NCBI GenBank assembly: GCA_007182875.1
Contig: AP019514.1
Coordinates: forward strand, 3,596,001-3,660,000
Reading direction: 5' to 3'
From: Vreelandella sulfidaeris
GTDB lineage: Bacteria > Pseudomonadota > Gammaproteobacteria > Pseudomonadales > Halomonadaceae
Length of the DNA stretch: 64,000 bases
Part shown: one piece after another, positions 39,065-48,970 of the stretch
Position numbering within the stretch: position 1 is the stretch's first letter
Layout of the letters: each line of letters opens with the position of its first letter
Translations under genes and position numbers: made by a program
Notes under the pieces: generated by a model
Told to the model about the DNA's origin: nothing
Databases searched by the model: none
What the model saw: the letters and a program-made list of their open reading frames with translations, nothing else

Positions 39065-39075
39065 TGTCATACAAC
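39065..39075. promoter_or_regulatory. TGTCATACAAC element before the ABC importer operon
   Basis: Identical over 11 bases to the element at 19108. TTGACA at 39042-39047 lies 17 bases upstream, so the element would overlap the -10 region of the ABC operon promoter. TTGTTATA at 39053-39060 forms an imperfect dyad with TCATACAA. Confidence 0.5.
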
Positions 39076-39134
39076 GGCAACACCTTCAACACAAGCTGAC
39101 CTAATAACAACCAACAGCCGGTGATGTGTGTGCT

Positions 39135-40262
39135 ATGTCTAATCAATCGCGTATCCGCCTGGAACGCGTCATCAAACGTTGGGACGCGACCACTGCTGTC
39201 GATGACATCTCCTTCGATGTCACGCCTGGGCAATTCGTCATTCTGCTGGGCCCTTCGGGCTGTGGAAAATCAACCACGCTGCGCATGATCGCAGGCTTGG
39301 AAGAGGCCAGCAGCGGGCGTATTCATATCGGCGAGCGCGACGTCACGCGCCTGCCGCCTGGCGACCGTGGCCTGAGCATGGTGTTTCAATCCTATGCGCT
39401 GTTTCCGCATTTAAGCGTTGCCGACAACATCGTCTTTGGCCTGCGCAGCCGCAAAGTGCCCAAAGCCGAGCGGGGCGAACGACTAGCCAAGGTCGCCGAA
39501 CTGGTTGATCTCACCGATTACCTGGGCCGTAAACCTGCCCAGCTTTCCGGTGGGCAGCGCCAGCGGGTCGCCCTGGCACGCTCGATTATCTCCGAACACC
39601 CAATCTGCCTGATGGATGAGCCGCTCTCCAACCTGGATGCCCGACTGCGCAGCGACATGCGCCGGAAATCAAAGCGCTCCAAAGTCGCCTAAACATGACG
39701 GTGATCTACGTCACCCACGATCAGGTCGAAGCCATGAGCATGGGCGACCGCGTCATACTGATGCAGCACGGCAAAATCGTGCAGGACGGTACGCCCGACG
39801 AACTTTATAACCGCCCCGCCAGCGCCTTCGCCGCCAGCTTTATTGGAAGCCCAGCGATGAATCTGCTGCCGCTGGTGGCCGGTGAGACTGGCGCCGTCAT
39901 CGAAGGTGAGCCGAGCACGCCCGTGGCCCTCATGGAGGCCGCCGGTGGACGCGGGCGTGCGCCCAGAAGATATTGAGCTACGGCCAGCGGCGTCGCCAGG
40001 CGTACCCGCCAAGGTAATAAGTGAAGAGTACTTGGGGGCAGATACCATTGCCTATGTCGAGGTGGGCTCGCATACCCTGCGCGTTCGATTAAGCGGCAAA
40101 CCGCTATTGACTGGCCAGCCATGCAGCCTCTATTGGGCGTCCAAGAACATACACCTTTTCGATGCTAACGGCCTACGGCGCGATGATATGCCACTAAGCG
40201 ATTTCGCTCCGCCAATCCGCAGCATTCCTCGTCCACCGGCGGTGGGCTCTTTCCAACACTGA
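39135..40262 (+). CDS. ABC importer ATPase, UgpC/MalK type, frameshifted
   Basis: About 375 residues. Walker [11 protein letters not shown]-loop [14 protein letters not shown], signature [14 protein letters not shown], Walker [13 protein letters not shown] and the switch histidine in [15 protein letters not shown]. The C-terminal regulatory OB-fold follows ([12 protein letters not shown] ... [15 protein letters not shown]). Shifts near 39665 and 39945; the first restores [19 protein letters not shown]. Energises the importer formed with the next three genes. The order ATPase, binding protein, two permeases resembles sugar and glycerol-phosphate importers. Confidence 0.9.
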
Positions 40263-40307
40263 TCGCTTTTCAACCTTGATTCAGTCCTGATACTTGTGGA
40301 GTCTTTT

Positions 40308-41584
40308 ATGCGTGCGCGGATCCCTTTTGCGATGACGGCCCTGGCAGCGGGCTTATTAAGTGCCGCCCAGGTTAACGCTGATAGCGTTGATCTGACCATG
40401 TACTACCCGGTCTCGGTGGGCGGGGCGCTCACCGATGTGGTGGACAACTTAGTAGCGGAGTTTGAAAGCGAACACCCGGATATCAACGTCGAAGCGATCT
40501 ACGCCGGTAACTACGACGACACCCGCGTACGTGCCATGTCGGCCATGGAAGCCGGCGACACGCCTCAGCTGTCGGTCATGTTTTCCATCGATCTGTATGA
40601 GCTGATCGAACAAAACGCCATTGTGGCTTTCGATGACCTAATCGAAACCGACGAGGAGCGCGAATGGCTGGATAGCTTCTACCCCGGCCTGATGGAAAAC
40701 GGCCAGTTGGATGGCAAAACCTACAGCATCCCGTTCCAGCGCTCCACCATCGTACTGTTCTGGAATAAAGACGCTTTTGAAGCCGCTGGCCTAGATCCCG
40801 AAACACCGCCTGAAAACTGGGAAGAGATGGCCGAGATGGCCGCCACCGTTAGGGAAGCCTCCAACGGCGAACAGTGGGGCGTGATGGTGCCTTCTACCGG
40901 CTACCCTACTGGATGTTCCAGGCCTTTGCTTTTCAGAACGGTCATCGCTTGATGAGCGAAGATGGCACCGAGGTCTACTTTGACGACCCCGCCGCGGTGG
41001 AAGCGCTGGAGTACTGGGTATCGCTTGCTGACGAGCACAACGCCATGCCCGATGGCACCATCGAGTGGGGCACGCTGCGCCAGAACTTCTTGGAACAGTC
41101 CACGGCAATGATTTGGCACACCACCGGTAACCTGACAGCCGTGCGCAGCGAAGCCGATTTCGACTTCGGTGTTGCCATGCTGCCCATGAAAACCAGCGTG
41201 GCAGCCCCACTGGCGGCGGCAACTTCTATATTTTGAAGACGCCAGCGAAGAGGAGCAGCGCGCGGCGATGACCTTTATCCGTTGGATGACCGCCCCGAAC
41301 GTGCCGCCGCCTGGTCGATTGAAACCGGCTACATGGGCGTCAGCCCCGCTGCTTACGAAACCGAGGCACTCCAAAGCTATGTTGAAGAGTTCCCACCCGC
41401 CGCCGTCGCCCGCGACCAGCTTGAACACGGCACTGCGGAGCTCTCCACCTACCAGGGTGGCCGCATTCGCCGCGCCCTGGATAACGCCGTACAAGCGGCG
41501 CTGACCGGTCAAATGACACCGGAAGAAGCGCTTAATCAGGCGCAGCAAGAGGCCGATAGCGTGCTGCGCCGCTACGCCCGTTAA
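40308..41584 (+). CDS. ABC importer substrate-binding protein (family 1, UgpB-like), frameshifted
   Basis: About 425 residues. The signal peptide MRARIPFAMTALAAGLLSAAQVNA is followed by a mature domain starting DSVDLTMYYPVSVGGALTDVVDNLVAEFE and containing DGKTYSIPFQRSTIVLFWNKDAFEAAGLDP, typical of family 1 sugar or glycerol-phosphate receptors. Shifts near 40900, 41205 and 41290. GTGGAGT precedes the ATG. The ligand is not fixed; the UgpB resemblance suggests glycerol-3-phosphate or a diester, while the shared operator suggests a sugar acid. Confidence 0.87.
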
Positions 41585-41605
41585 TTGTTATAGGTTTTAC
41601 TGTTC

Positions 41606-41623
41606 GCCGGGGCTCGCCCCGGC
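41606..41623 (+). terminator. Hairpin between the binding-protein and permease genes of the ABC operon
   Basis: GCCGGGG / CCCCGGC around a CTCG loop, 21 bases after the binding-protein stop and 22 bases before the permease start, followed by TTCCTTA. Same layout as in the TRAP operons. Confidence 0.7.
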
Positions 41624-41645
41624 TTCCTTACTGCGGTGTTCCATC

Positions 41646-42529
41646 ATGTCCTTAACCGCTTCCCATAAAATGCAGCTTTACGGTGCGCTACTGTTGTTAC
41701 CGGCGGCGGTACTGCTGACGACTTTCGCTTATCTACCGACGATCACGACGGTGATCAATAGCCTGTTTTTACCAGGCTTTCGGGGCGCCCTGCTGAGTTT
41801 GTAGGGCTTGAAAACTATCAGGTATTGTTCGATGACCCGACGTTTTGGAAAGTAGCTCGCAACAACTTAATCTACGCCGTCGGTACAATCCCCACCTCTA
41901 TCGCGCTGGCCTTATGCATGGCGCTATTCGTTAACGGCAAACTGCGCGGGCGCGGCGTTGTGCGCATGGCCTACTTTACGCCGACCATTCTACCCATGAT
42001 CGCCGCTGCCAATATTTGGATGTTTTTCTACGCGCCACAGATTGGCCTATTCAATAAACTGCTCGGCATGTTGGGCCTCTCCGGGGTGAACTGGCTGGGC
42101 GATCCAAGCGTTGCGTTAAGCTCGGTGATCGTGATGTCGGTGTGGAAAGAAGCCGGCTTTTTTATGATCTTCTACCTGGCGGCGCTGCAAAGTATGCCAC
42201 CCGAGCTAAAAGAGGCGTCCGACCTTGAAGGTACCAGCCGCTGGAGTTTTTTTTTGGCGGGTCACCTTCCCACTATTGATGCCCACCACGCTGTTTGTGC
42301 TCATCAACGCCCTAATTAACTCGGTAAGGGTGGTGGATCACCTGTTTATTTTGACCAAAGGTGGTCCGAATAACGCCACCAACCTACTGCTCTACTACGT
42401 CTACGAGAACGCGTTTTCGTTTTTGATGGCACCACAGCCGCGACTATTACGGTGGTTATTCTGCTGGTACTCGCCATCGTTGCCACGCTCAAGTTCACGA
42501 TTCTAGATCGTAGGACGCACTATCAATGA
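41646..42529 (+). CDS. ABC importer permease (UgpA/MalF type), frameshifted
   Basis: About 294 residues, six helices. MSLTASHKMQLYGALLLLPAAVLLTTFAYLPTI at the start. A shift near 41785 leads to FVGLENYQVLFDDPTFWKVARNNLIYAVGT, one near 42252 in a nine-T run leads to WRVTFPLLMPTTLFVL, and one near 42430 to the last helix. The coupling-loop block LKEASDLEGTSRWS-F---VTFPLL corresponds to the EAA motif. The stop overlaps the next ATG by four bases (ATGA). Confidence 0.88.
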
Positions 42530-43368
42530 AGTCGACCACTGCCTATGCGCCCCGCTCCCGTTTCGTCTCCATTCCATCACTGGAAACCGTGGCCGCGTGG
42601 CTGCTGGCGATTATCTGGATTTTTCCGTTGCTGTATGCCTTTTGGGCCGCCTTTCACCCCAGCGAGTTTATGGTGAATTTCGAACTTTTCGCCCCGCTGA
42701 CGCTGGAGAACTTCGCCAACGCCTGGTCGCAAGCGCCCTTTGCCCGCTACTACCTGAATACCTTCGCCCTGGTAACGGGGGTGGTGATCGGTCAGTTTGT
42801 GGTCTGTACCCTGGCGGCGTTTGCCTTTGCGCGCTTTCCGATTCCCGGCAAGAACATTCTGTTTATGCTGGTGCTGATTCAGCTCTTTGTGTTCCCCGAA
42901 GTGCTGATTGTCGAGAACTACCGCATTGCCAGTGAGCTCGGGCTGATCAACACCATCACCGGGATTGGCCTACCCTATGTAGCCAGCGCCCTGGGTATTT
43001 TTCTGCTTCGCCAAACCTTTAAAACCATCCCAAGGGAGCTTGAAGACGCCGCCCGCATCGAAGGCTGCAACTGGCTGGAAATTCTCTGGAAGGTGTACGT
43101 ACCGCTCGCCAAGCCCACCTACCTGGCTTATGGGCTGGTCTCGATTAGCCACCACTGGAACAACTTTATCTGGCCGTTAGTGGTCACCAACTCGGTAGAG
43201 AGCCGCCCGCTCACGGTCGGGTTAGGCGTCTTTTCCGCGCCGGAAACCGGCGTCAACTGGGCGACTGTGAGCGCCGCAACGTTGCTCAGTATCGCGCCCC
43301 TGCTAGTGGCTTTCCTGCTCTTCCAACGTCAGTTCGTTCAGTCGTTTCTACGCGCTGGGATTCGCTAG
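42526..43368 (+). CDS. ABC importer permease (UgpE/MalG type)
   Basis: Intact, 280 residues with six helices. The EAA loop RELEDAARIEGCNWLEILWKVYVPLAKPT is well conserved and marks the contact with the ATPase. AAFHPSEFMVNFELFAPLTLENFANAW is the typical periplasmic segment before helix 2. Last gene of the importer operon; recQ follows 62 bases later with its own ribosome-binding site. Confidence 0.92.
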   Translation: MKSTTAYAPRSRFVSIPSLETVAAWLLAIIWIFPLLYAFWAAFHPSEFMVNFELFAPLTLENFANAWSQAPFARYYLNTFALVTGVVIGQFVVCTLAAFAFARFPIPGKNILFMLVLIQLFVFPEVLIVENYRIASELGLINTITGIGLPYVASALGIFLLRQTFKTIPRELEDAARIEGCNWLEILWKVYVPLAKPTYLAYGLVSISHHWNNFIWPLVVTNSVESRPLTVGLGVFSAPETGVNWATVSAATLLSIAPLLVAFLLFQRQFVQSFLRAGIR

Positions 43369-43430
43369 GCAAAATCCTTTGAGTTTTCGTGCGACAATTC
43401 TCCCTCAAGCACGCGATAAGGAGAGCATCA

Positions 43431-45240
43431 ATGCACGGCGACCCTCACCCGGCAGCCCTCAAAGTGTTGCAGGAGGTATTTGGCTACGACAGCTTTCGCG
43501 GCCCGCAGCAGGCCATCATCGAGCATGTGATCGCCGGCGGCGATGCGCTGGTGCTGATGCCCACCGGCGGTGGCAAGTCGCTGTGCTATCAGATCCCGGC
43601 ACTACTGCGCGAAGGCACCGCCATTGTGGTCTCGCCGCTGATCGCGCTGATGCAGGACCAGGTGGCGGCGCTTAAGCAGAACGGGGTTAGGGCGGACTAC
43701 CTCAACTCCAGCCTCGACTACCACGAGGCAGTCGCGGTAGAGAATCGCCTACGGGCGGGGGGAACTGGACCTTTTATATGTCGCCCCCGAGCGGCTGGCC
43801 ACGGCGCGTATGCAGATGCTACTGGAGCAGACTCGGATTGCGCTGTTCGCCATTGATGAAGCCCACTGCGTCTCCCAGTGGGGCCACGATTTTCGCCCGG
43901 AGTATCGCCAGCTCTCCCAGCTACACCAGCGCTTTCCCCAGGTGCCGCGCATCGCCCTTACCGCCACCGCCGATGTGCCCACCCGGGGCGATATCATTGA
44001 GCATTTGCAGCTCCAGGAGGCGGCGCTTTACAACAGCGGCTTTGACCGGCCCAACATCCGCTACCATATCGCCGAGAATCAGGGTAACGCCAAGGAACAG
44101 CTGCTGCGCTTTATCCGCGACAACCACGACGGCGAGGCGGGTATCGTCTACTGCCTCTCCGGCGCAAGGTGGAAGAGACCGCCGCCTGGCTGGAACGCCA
44201 GGGGCTGACGGCACTGCCCTACCACGCAGGGCTTCCCCCCGAACAGCGCCAGCAGCACCAGACACGCTTTCTGCGTGAAGATGGCGTAGTGATCGTCGCC
44301 ACTATCGCTTTCGGCATGGGCATCGACAAGCCGGACGTGCGTTTTGTCGCGCACCTTAATCTGCCTAAAAGTATCGAAGCCTATTACCAGGAGACGGGGC
44401 GCGCCGGGCGTGATGGCCTGCCCGCCGATGCCTGGATGGCCTATGGGCTCCAAGATGTCATCACGCTGCGTCAGATGCAGCAGGACTCCAGCGCCGCCGA
44501 CCAGCAAAAGCGCATTGAGCAGCAGAAGCTCGACGCCATGCTGGGGCTGTGTGAAATCATCAGCTGCCGCCGGCAGGCGCTGCACTACTTTGGCGACCGG
44601 CTGGACGCCCCCTGCGGTAACTGCGATAACTGCCTGACCCCACCCGAGACCTGGGAGGCCACCGTAGCGGCGCAAAGGCACTGTCGTGCGTCTACCGCAC
44701 CGAGCAGCGCTTCGGCGTGACCTATCTGGTGGACGTGTTGCTGGGTAAAAGCAACGAGCGCATCATCCGTTTTGGTCATGATCGCCTCAGCACCTTCGGC
44801 ATCGGCAAAGAGCTGACTGCCAGCGAATGGAAAGCGCTCTTTCGCCAACTGATTGCCAGCGGCTTTTTGAGCGTGGATATGGAAGGGCACGGCGGCATCA
44901 AGCTCACCGCCAATGCCAAGCCGGTGCTGCGCGGCGAGCAGAGTCTCACCCTGCGCAAACCCCTCAAGACCAAGGCCACTCGACGAGGAAACAAAGGCGC
45001 CTCTGCACCCCAGGGCCACGGCCCGCTGTGGGAAGCTCTACGCCAGCACCGCCGTGAACTGGCCGACGCCCAGGGCGTGCCTGCCTATGTGATTTTCCAC
45101 GACGCCACCCTGGCTGAACTGGTCGAGCAGAACCCCAGAGCCTGGATGCACTGGGCGCGATATCCGGCATCGGCGCGCGCAAGCTGGCAGATTACGGAGA
45201 GGGCTTTCTGGCCGTTATTCTGGCGCATCAGGAAACCTGA
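43431..45240 (+). CDS. recQ: ATP-dependent DNA helicase RecQ, frameshifted
   Basis: 3'-5' DNA helicase of the RecF repair pathway, about 603 residues. Helicase motifs: [79 protein letters not shown] and [13 protein letters not shown]. The zinc cysteines lie in [17 protein letters not shown]...CGNCDNC, then a winged helix and a C-terminal HRDC domain ending [24 protein letters not shown]. Shifts near 43760, 44165, 44672 and 45165. AAGGAG precedes the ATG at 43431. Full normal length after repair. Confidence 0.93.
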
Positions 45241-45294
45241 GCAAAACAGTTGAACCAGCGCGCCGGGAGTTAAAAAAAGCTCAAATGATCGCTA

Positions 45295-45337
45295 TTTTCA
45301 AAATACGCTCACTTGGCGTAATCTATGAGCAAGTGAG
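45295..45337 (+). promoter_or_regulatory. Promoter and inverted-repeat operator of the RES/Xre pair
   Basis: TTTTCA at 45295-45300 and TAATCT at 45319-45324 form a possible -35/-10 pair with 18 bases between. CTCACTTG at 45308-45315 and CAAGTGAG at 45330-45337 are perfect eight-base arms that enclose the -10 box. The right arm runs into the AGGAG ribosome-binding site. Binding by the antitoxin here would block transcription, as is usual for such pairs. Confidence 0.65.
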
Positions 45338-45349
45338 GAGAAAGATATT

Positions 45350-45750
45350 ATGGCCATTCAACACAAAACCGCCGACAAGCGCCGTGAAATGGGGGCCGCG
45401 GCAATGCGCACCTACCCCACATTTCACACGCATGGGGATTGAAAGAGAGTGAAGCAGCGTTGCTTTTAGGCGTACCGGATTCAACCTACCGACGCTGGAA
45501 GCAGGCGCCTGAGCAAGCTCGCTTGGATGCCAATCATCTGGAACGGATGTCCTTGATTCTAGGCATCTACAAAGCACTGCATATACTGCTTCCCAACCAG
45601 GCGGCGGCTAACAGCTGGCTGCAGAGGCCCAACCACAATCCGCTCTTTGCCGGGCATTCGCCGGTTGAGCGCCTGTTAGACGGACAAGTCTCTGACCTTT
45701 ACGTTGTACGCCAACATTTAGATGCAGCACGGGGCGGGGGCCATGCATGA
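45350..45750 (+). CDS. Xre/MbcA/ParS-type antitoxin of a RES toxin-antitoxin pair, frameshifted
   Basis: About 133 residues. The start MAIQHKTADKRREMGAAAMRTY at 45350 follows AGGAG. A shift near 45415 leads to ISHAWGLKESEAALLLGVPDSTYRRWKQ, a helix-turn-helix. The C-terminal toxin-binding domain reads ERMSLILGIYKALHILLPNQAAANSWLQRPNHNPLFAGHSPVERLLDG, the classic MbcA/ParS segment. It neutralises the RES toxin that overlaps it by four bases and probably represses the operon. Confidence 0.87.
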
Positions 45751-46427
45751 CGTTTCCTTTAAGCAACGTCTCATGGCGGCCCAGTTACCGTATTGTCCCC
45801 TCACGCTTTCCACCTATCGATTTGTTCGAGAACGTCAATAACAACGCTGATGACTGGGAACTGCTGAACGAACTAGAAGGTGAAACCTCGGCACGGCTGC
45901 GTGAAGCTGCGGGGACTATCCATCTGATTCGTGACGAAGACCGACGTTATGGCCCTGGCTGGACGCCTGTAATGGCGGCCTTCTGCCACTTTTCCGCTAC
46001 TGGCTCGCGTTTTACCGATGGCACCTTTGGCGCTTATTACTGCGCGCTAACGGAAGCCACGGCGATAGCCGAGACCTGCTACCACGCAGAGCGCTTTATG
46101 AGTGAGTCCCGCGAGCCACCCATCATGCTTCAGCAACGTGTTTACCTATCGGATTTATCGGGGCAATTGATTGATATACGCGGGAACAATGATCACCAAG
46201 GACTACTTAATCCCGATAGCTGGTCAGCCGGACAAGCATTTGGTCGAAAAGCCTGGGAAGAGCAAGCGGATGGTATTGTTTACCCGAGCGTCAGAGACCC
46301 TAAGGGCGAATGTGCCGCAGTGCTGCGACCACCAGTACTTTCCGCGACACGACAAGGTCGGCATCTCGGTTATGACTGGGATGGACAGCGCATACGTCAT
46401 GTTTATGAGTTGACGGTACTGAGCTAG
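45747..46427 (+). CDS. RES-domain toxin
   Basis: Intact, 226 residues. RES-domain toxins destroy cellular NAD+ by phosphorolysis or related chemistry. Family features visible: SYRIVPSRFPP near the start, GSRFTDGTFGAYYCALTEATAIAE with the conserved arginine and glutamate, and DGIVYPSVRDPKGECAAVLRP with the conserved serine. The start ATG lies in the ATGA overlap with the antitoxin stop. It is slightly longer than many RES toxins because of about 60 extra N-terminal residues. Confidence 0.88.
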   Translation: MTFPLSNVSWRPSYRIVPSRFPPIDLFENVNNNADDWELLNELEGETSARLREAAGTIHLIRDEDRRYGPGWTPVMAAFCHFSATGSRFTDGTFGAYYCALTEATAIAETCYHAERFMSESREPPIMLQQRVYLSDLSGQLIDIRGNNDHQGLLNPDSWSAGQAFGRKAWEEQADGIVYPSVRDPKGECAAVLRPPVLSATRQGRHLGYDWDGQRIRHVYELTVLS

Positions 46428-46436
46428 CGGCTCCGG

Positions 46437-47647
46437 CTATGGCATTTTATTAACGCTAGCGACCCAGATCTTATTGCGCCCCTGCCGCTTAGCTTCGTAA
46501 AGAGCCAAGTCGGCATAGGCTAATAAGTCGGCTGGCGTAAGCAGTTCAGTGGGACGCAGCACTGCAGTTCCAACACTGGCGGTGACGATACCGCGGTCAG
46601 GATTGCCATGATGCGGTATTTGCAAAGCCTCCACGCTATAGCGAAAGCGTTCTGCTGCTAGACTTGCTGCTTCAGGTGTCGCATTCGACATTAATACGAC
46701 AAACTCTTCACCGCCGTAACGAACCACTAAATCTCCCTCGTTTCGACTGTTAACCTGCATTGCCCTTGCCACTTGACGAAGGCAATGATCACCTTGCAAA
46801 TGGCCGTAGTGATCGTTATAGGCTTTAAAATGGTCGATATCGATCATCATGAGCCCTAAGTAGTTGCCCTTTTCTAACGTCTCCTGCCAGCGAAGAGGAA
46901 ATACCGTGTCGAAATGACGCCGATTGGCAATATTGGTGAGTGGGTCAGTTATTGAAAGTTGTGACAGCTTTTGATTATCTTCAAAATAATTCCCAGCCCG
47001 GAGTTTCTCTCTTAACACATGCAAATAAGACGTTCGCTCACTGTGCTCCAACCGGTAGTTCGCGACTAACGTGAACGTGGCATTAGCGAAAATAGTAAAC
47101 ATGGCTAAGCGCTTCGCTTCTGGGGGCATTGGCTCGTAAACCAGGGATAAAAACTAGCATTATCAATATGCTGAGGGCGGTTGATGCGCAGGCATAACCA
47201 AAGCGTAGCGAGTAAACAATATTCCCCACCACCAAAATCAGCCCAAATGAGAAAACGTCTAAGTAAGAGTAAGGTTCTAAAGAAGCGACGAAAATCAGGC
47301 AAGACAACACCGTAGCAACAATGACGATACTCGCCATAAGCGCTTCGCGAAGTACTGGGGTGACTCCTCGATAGACAAACCAAAGAATCGGCAAACCAAA
47401 AGGCAACATGATACCCGCACGCAAGAGGAGTGCTGTTGTGAAAGCGTCAGGACGGTAGCTATAATCGTTGATCAAAAACAAGCTATAAATAAACGCTGAT
47501 ATCAGGCCAGCCACCGCCATATTGCGACTACGTTGTTGCTGGGTATCTTCCTCAAAGCGGGCCTCCACCTCATCGGCAAAACGCAAACGCCAAGGGACGA
47601 CTTTTTAACTCATCTTCGACGGCTTCTAACAACACGTCATTAACCAT
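46437..47647 (-). CDS. Membrane GGDEF-domain diguanylate cyclase, frameshifted
   Basis: Makes cyclic di-GMP. About 403 residues. The N-terminal half holds several hydrophobic helices (MAVAGLISAFIYSLFLINDY, ALMASIVIVATVLSCLIFVA, SFGLILVVGNIVYSL, STALSILIMLVFIPG), so it is anchored in the inner membrane. The catalytic part has LTNIANRRHFD, MMIDIDHFKAYNDHYGH and the active loop RYGGEEF. The inhibitory RxxD site expected five residues before GGEEF reads NEGD and is therefore missing. Shifts near 47600 and 47110. The start at 47647 gives MVNDVLLEAVEDELKSRPWRLRFADE. What it senses is unknown. Confidence 0.88.
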
Positions 47648-47976
47648 TACCCGCCCTCAAAACCCCACCTTTCACCCATGAAACACAGCATCATAAGTAG
47701 CTAACAGAAGCCAAATAGCACATCCAAACACGAGCGTAGTGTGCCATAACAAGCGCCAGGAAGATGACTAACAACTCATAAATAATAACTAAAAAACACA
47801 ACAGTCATTGATGAGTTATTTAGACTGTTACAGATGTAGTACGCCCGCGCCGCATCACCTCACCCGGTAATAGCAGATAAGGCACGGTTAACACATTGAA
47901 ATTATTCAATAGGGAGGACTGGTTAAGTAATAAACCGCGATGACCATCGTAGGAAAACAGGTTTGCTTTGCCAGCT
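47648..47976. other. Intergenic region, no gene recognised
   Basis: 329 bases between the diguanylate cyclase start and the zinc-finger gene end. It contains AACTCAT at 47773-47779 and ATGAGTT at 47811-47817, an inverted repeat with a 31-base AT-rich spacer. A minus-strand open frame at 47820-48020 overlaps the zinc-finger gene in another frame and is rejected as coding. The region probably holds the cyclase promoter and the 3' end of the zinc-finger transcript. Confidence 0.4.
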
Positions 47977-48242
47977 TTAACGCAGTTGGCTATCTTTACT
48001 GCCCCGCCGGTTATAGCCACTGAAGCCCGACTGCTTTTTATCCAGTTCGGCCTGACAAGTCACACAGAGCCGAACGCCAGGAATCGCTTTTCGGCGCGGT
48101 TCAGGAATGGGGTCGCCACACTCCTCACACTCTTCAAGGCTTTCTCCAGAAGGAGCTGGCTACGCGCGCGCTGCACGGCATCCTCTAATGTGCTCTCCAT
48201 CTGCTCTTGTTCGGCGCCGTCTTTTGTCCATCCGCCTGCCAT
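47977..48242 (-). CDS. DksA/TraR-family C4-type zinc-finger protein, frameshifted
   Basis: A small protein of about 88 residues, MAGGWTKDGAEQEQMESTLEDAV at the start. After a one-base loss near 48149 it continues SGESLEECEECGDPIPEPRRKAIPGVRLCVTCQAELD. The four cysteines (C..C and C..C spaced as in DksA/TraR) make the zinc finger. The 266-base length is one short of a whole number of codons, which fits a single deletion. The short YbiI/TraR-like form lacks the long coiled-coil of DksA, so binding to RNA polymerase is possible but not shown. Confidence 0.85.
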
Positions 48243-48363
48243 AGTCGTGCTCCTTGATCCGGCAATAACCATCTTTCAGCATAGCAGCTAAGGGTAGTGC
48301 TAACCCAACAGCATGTGGAGCTGCTCAAAAACAACTCAAGCATAAATACGCGCCCATCACAGA

Positions 48364-48923
48364 TTAGGCTGGGTGATCGTTCTTCATTATTTTCTCGAAT
48401 ACTTCTGGGTATTTTCGCTTTGCTTTCATCATTCTGACAATTGTGATGATATTGGTAATCACGATCAGTCCTTCCGCAACCGTGCCACCAATGGCACCAA
48501 TGAGAAGATTATTCAGCATCCAGGCCAAAGCGGCTAACCCTAAGCAAATCCGCATGGCGATACCACGCAGCAAAAACATGCCAACAGTGCCCAGCACCAT
48601 CGCCGTCATCGGCAAGAAATCTACCAGCTTTGCCATGTAAATATTGCAGCGACACCGCTAGCGAATAACACACCAGCCATAACCGCCTTGTTGCCTATAT
48701 AACGACGGGCCAAGGCAATCCGCACAATTACTAGCATTGTTAACGCCGCTGCCGTCCAGCTTTCGAAAAAAACAAACTGAAGAGCAAACGCAACATTGGC
48801 AGAAATCAGCAGTACCAATAACCGATCATCGTTTTTACTGGCAAATGCCATTACGCAAATCACCAAGGCCACCAAACCACAGACTTGACCAGCTAGAACA
48901 CTATGGCTCAGGTTGTCCAGCAT
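48364..48923 (-). CDS. ygjV: YgjV-family inner-membrane protein, frameshifted
   Basis: About 186 residues with five or six helices; function unknown. The first half (MLDNLSHSVLAGQVCGLVALVICVMAFASKNDDRL) and second half (VDFLPMTAMVLGTVGMFLLRGIAMRICLGLAALAWMLNNLLIGAIGGTVAEG) look like two small genes but overlap at 48621-48636. They join through one shift near 48628. The second half matches the end of E. coli YgjV (pattern 'LPVIGT...W...N...GSIGGT..EG'). GAGGAAA precedes the start at 48923. Confidence 0.8.
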
Positions 48924-48970
48924 TGAGTATTTTCCTCGTTGAAATCTTGCCGTTTCCCCTGTCGCGGCGA

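Noticed and set aside
47820-48020. 66-residue minus-strand gene
   Set aside because: It overlaps the end of the zinc-finger gene in another frame and has no recognisable feature.
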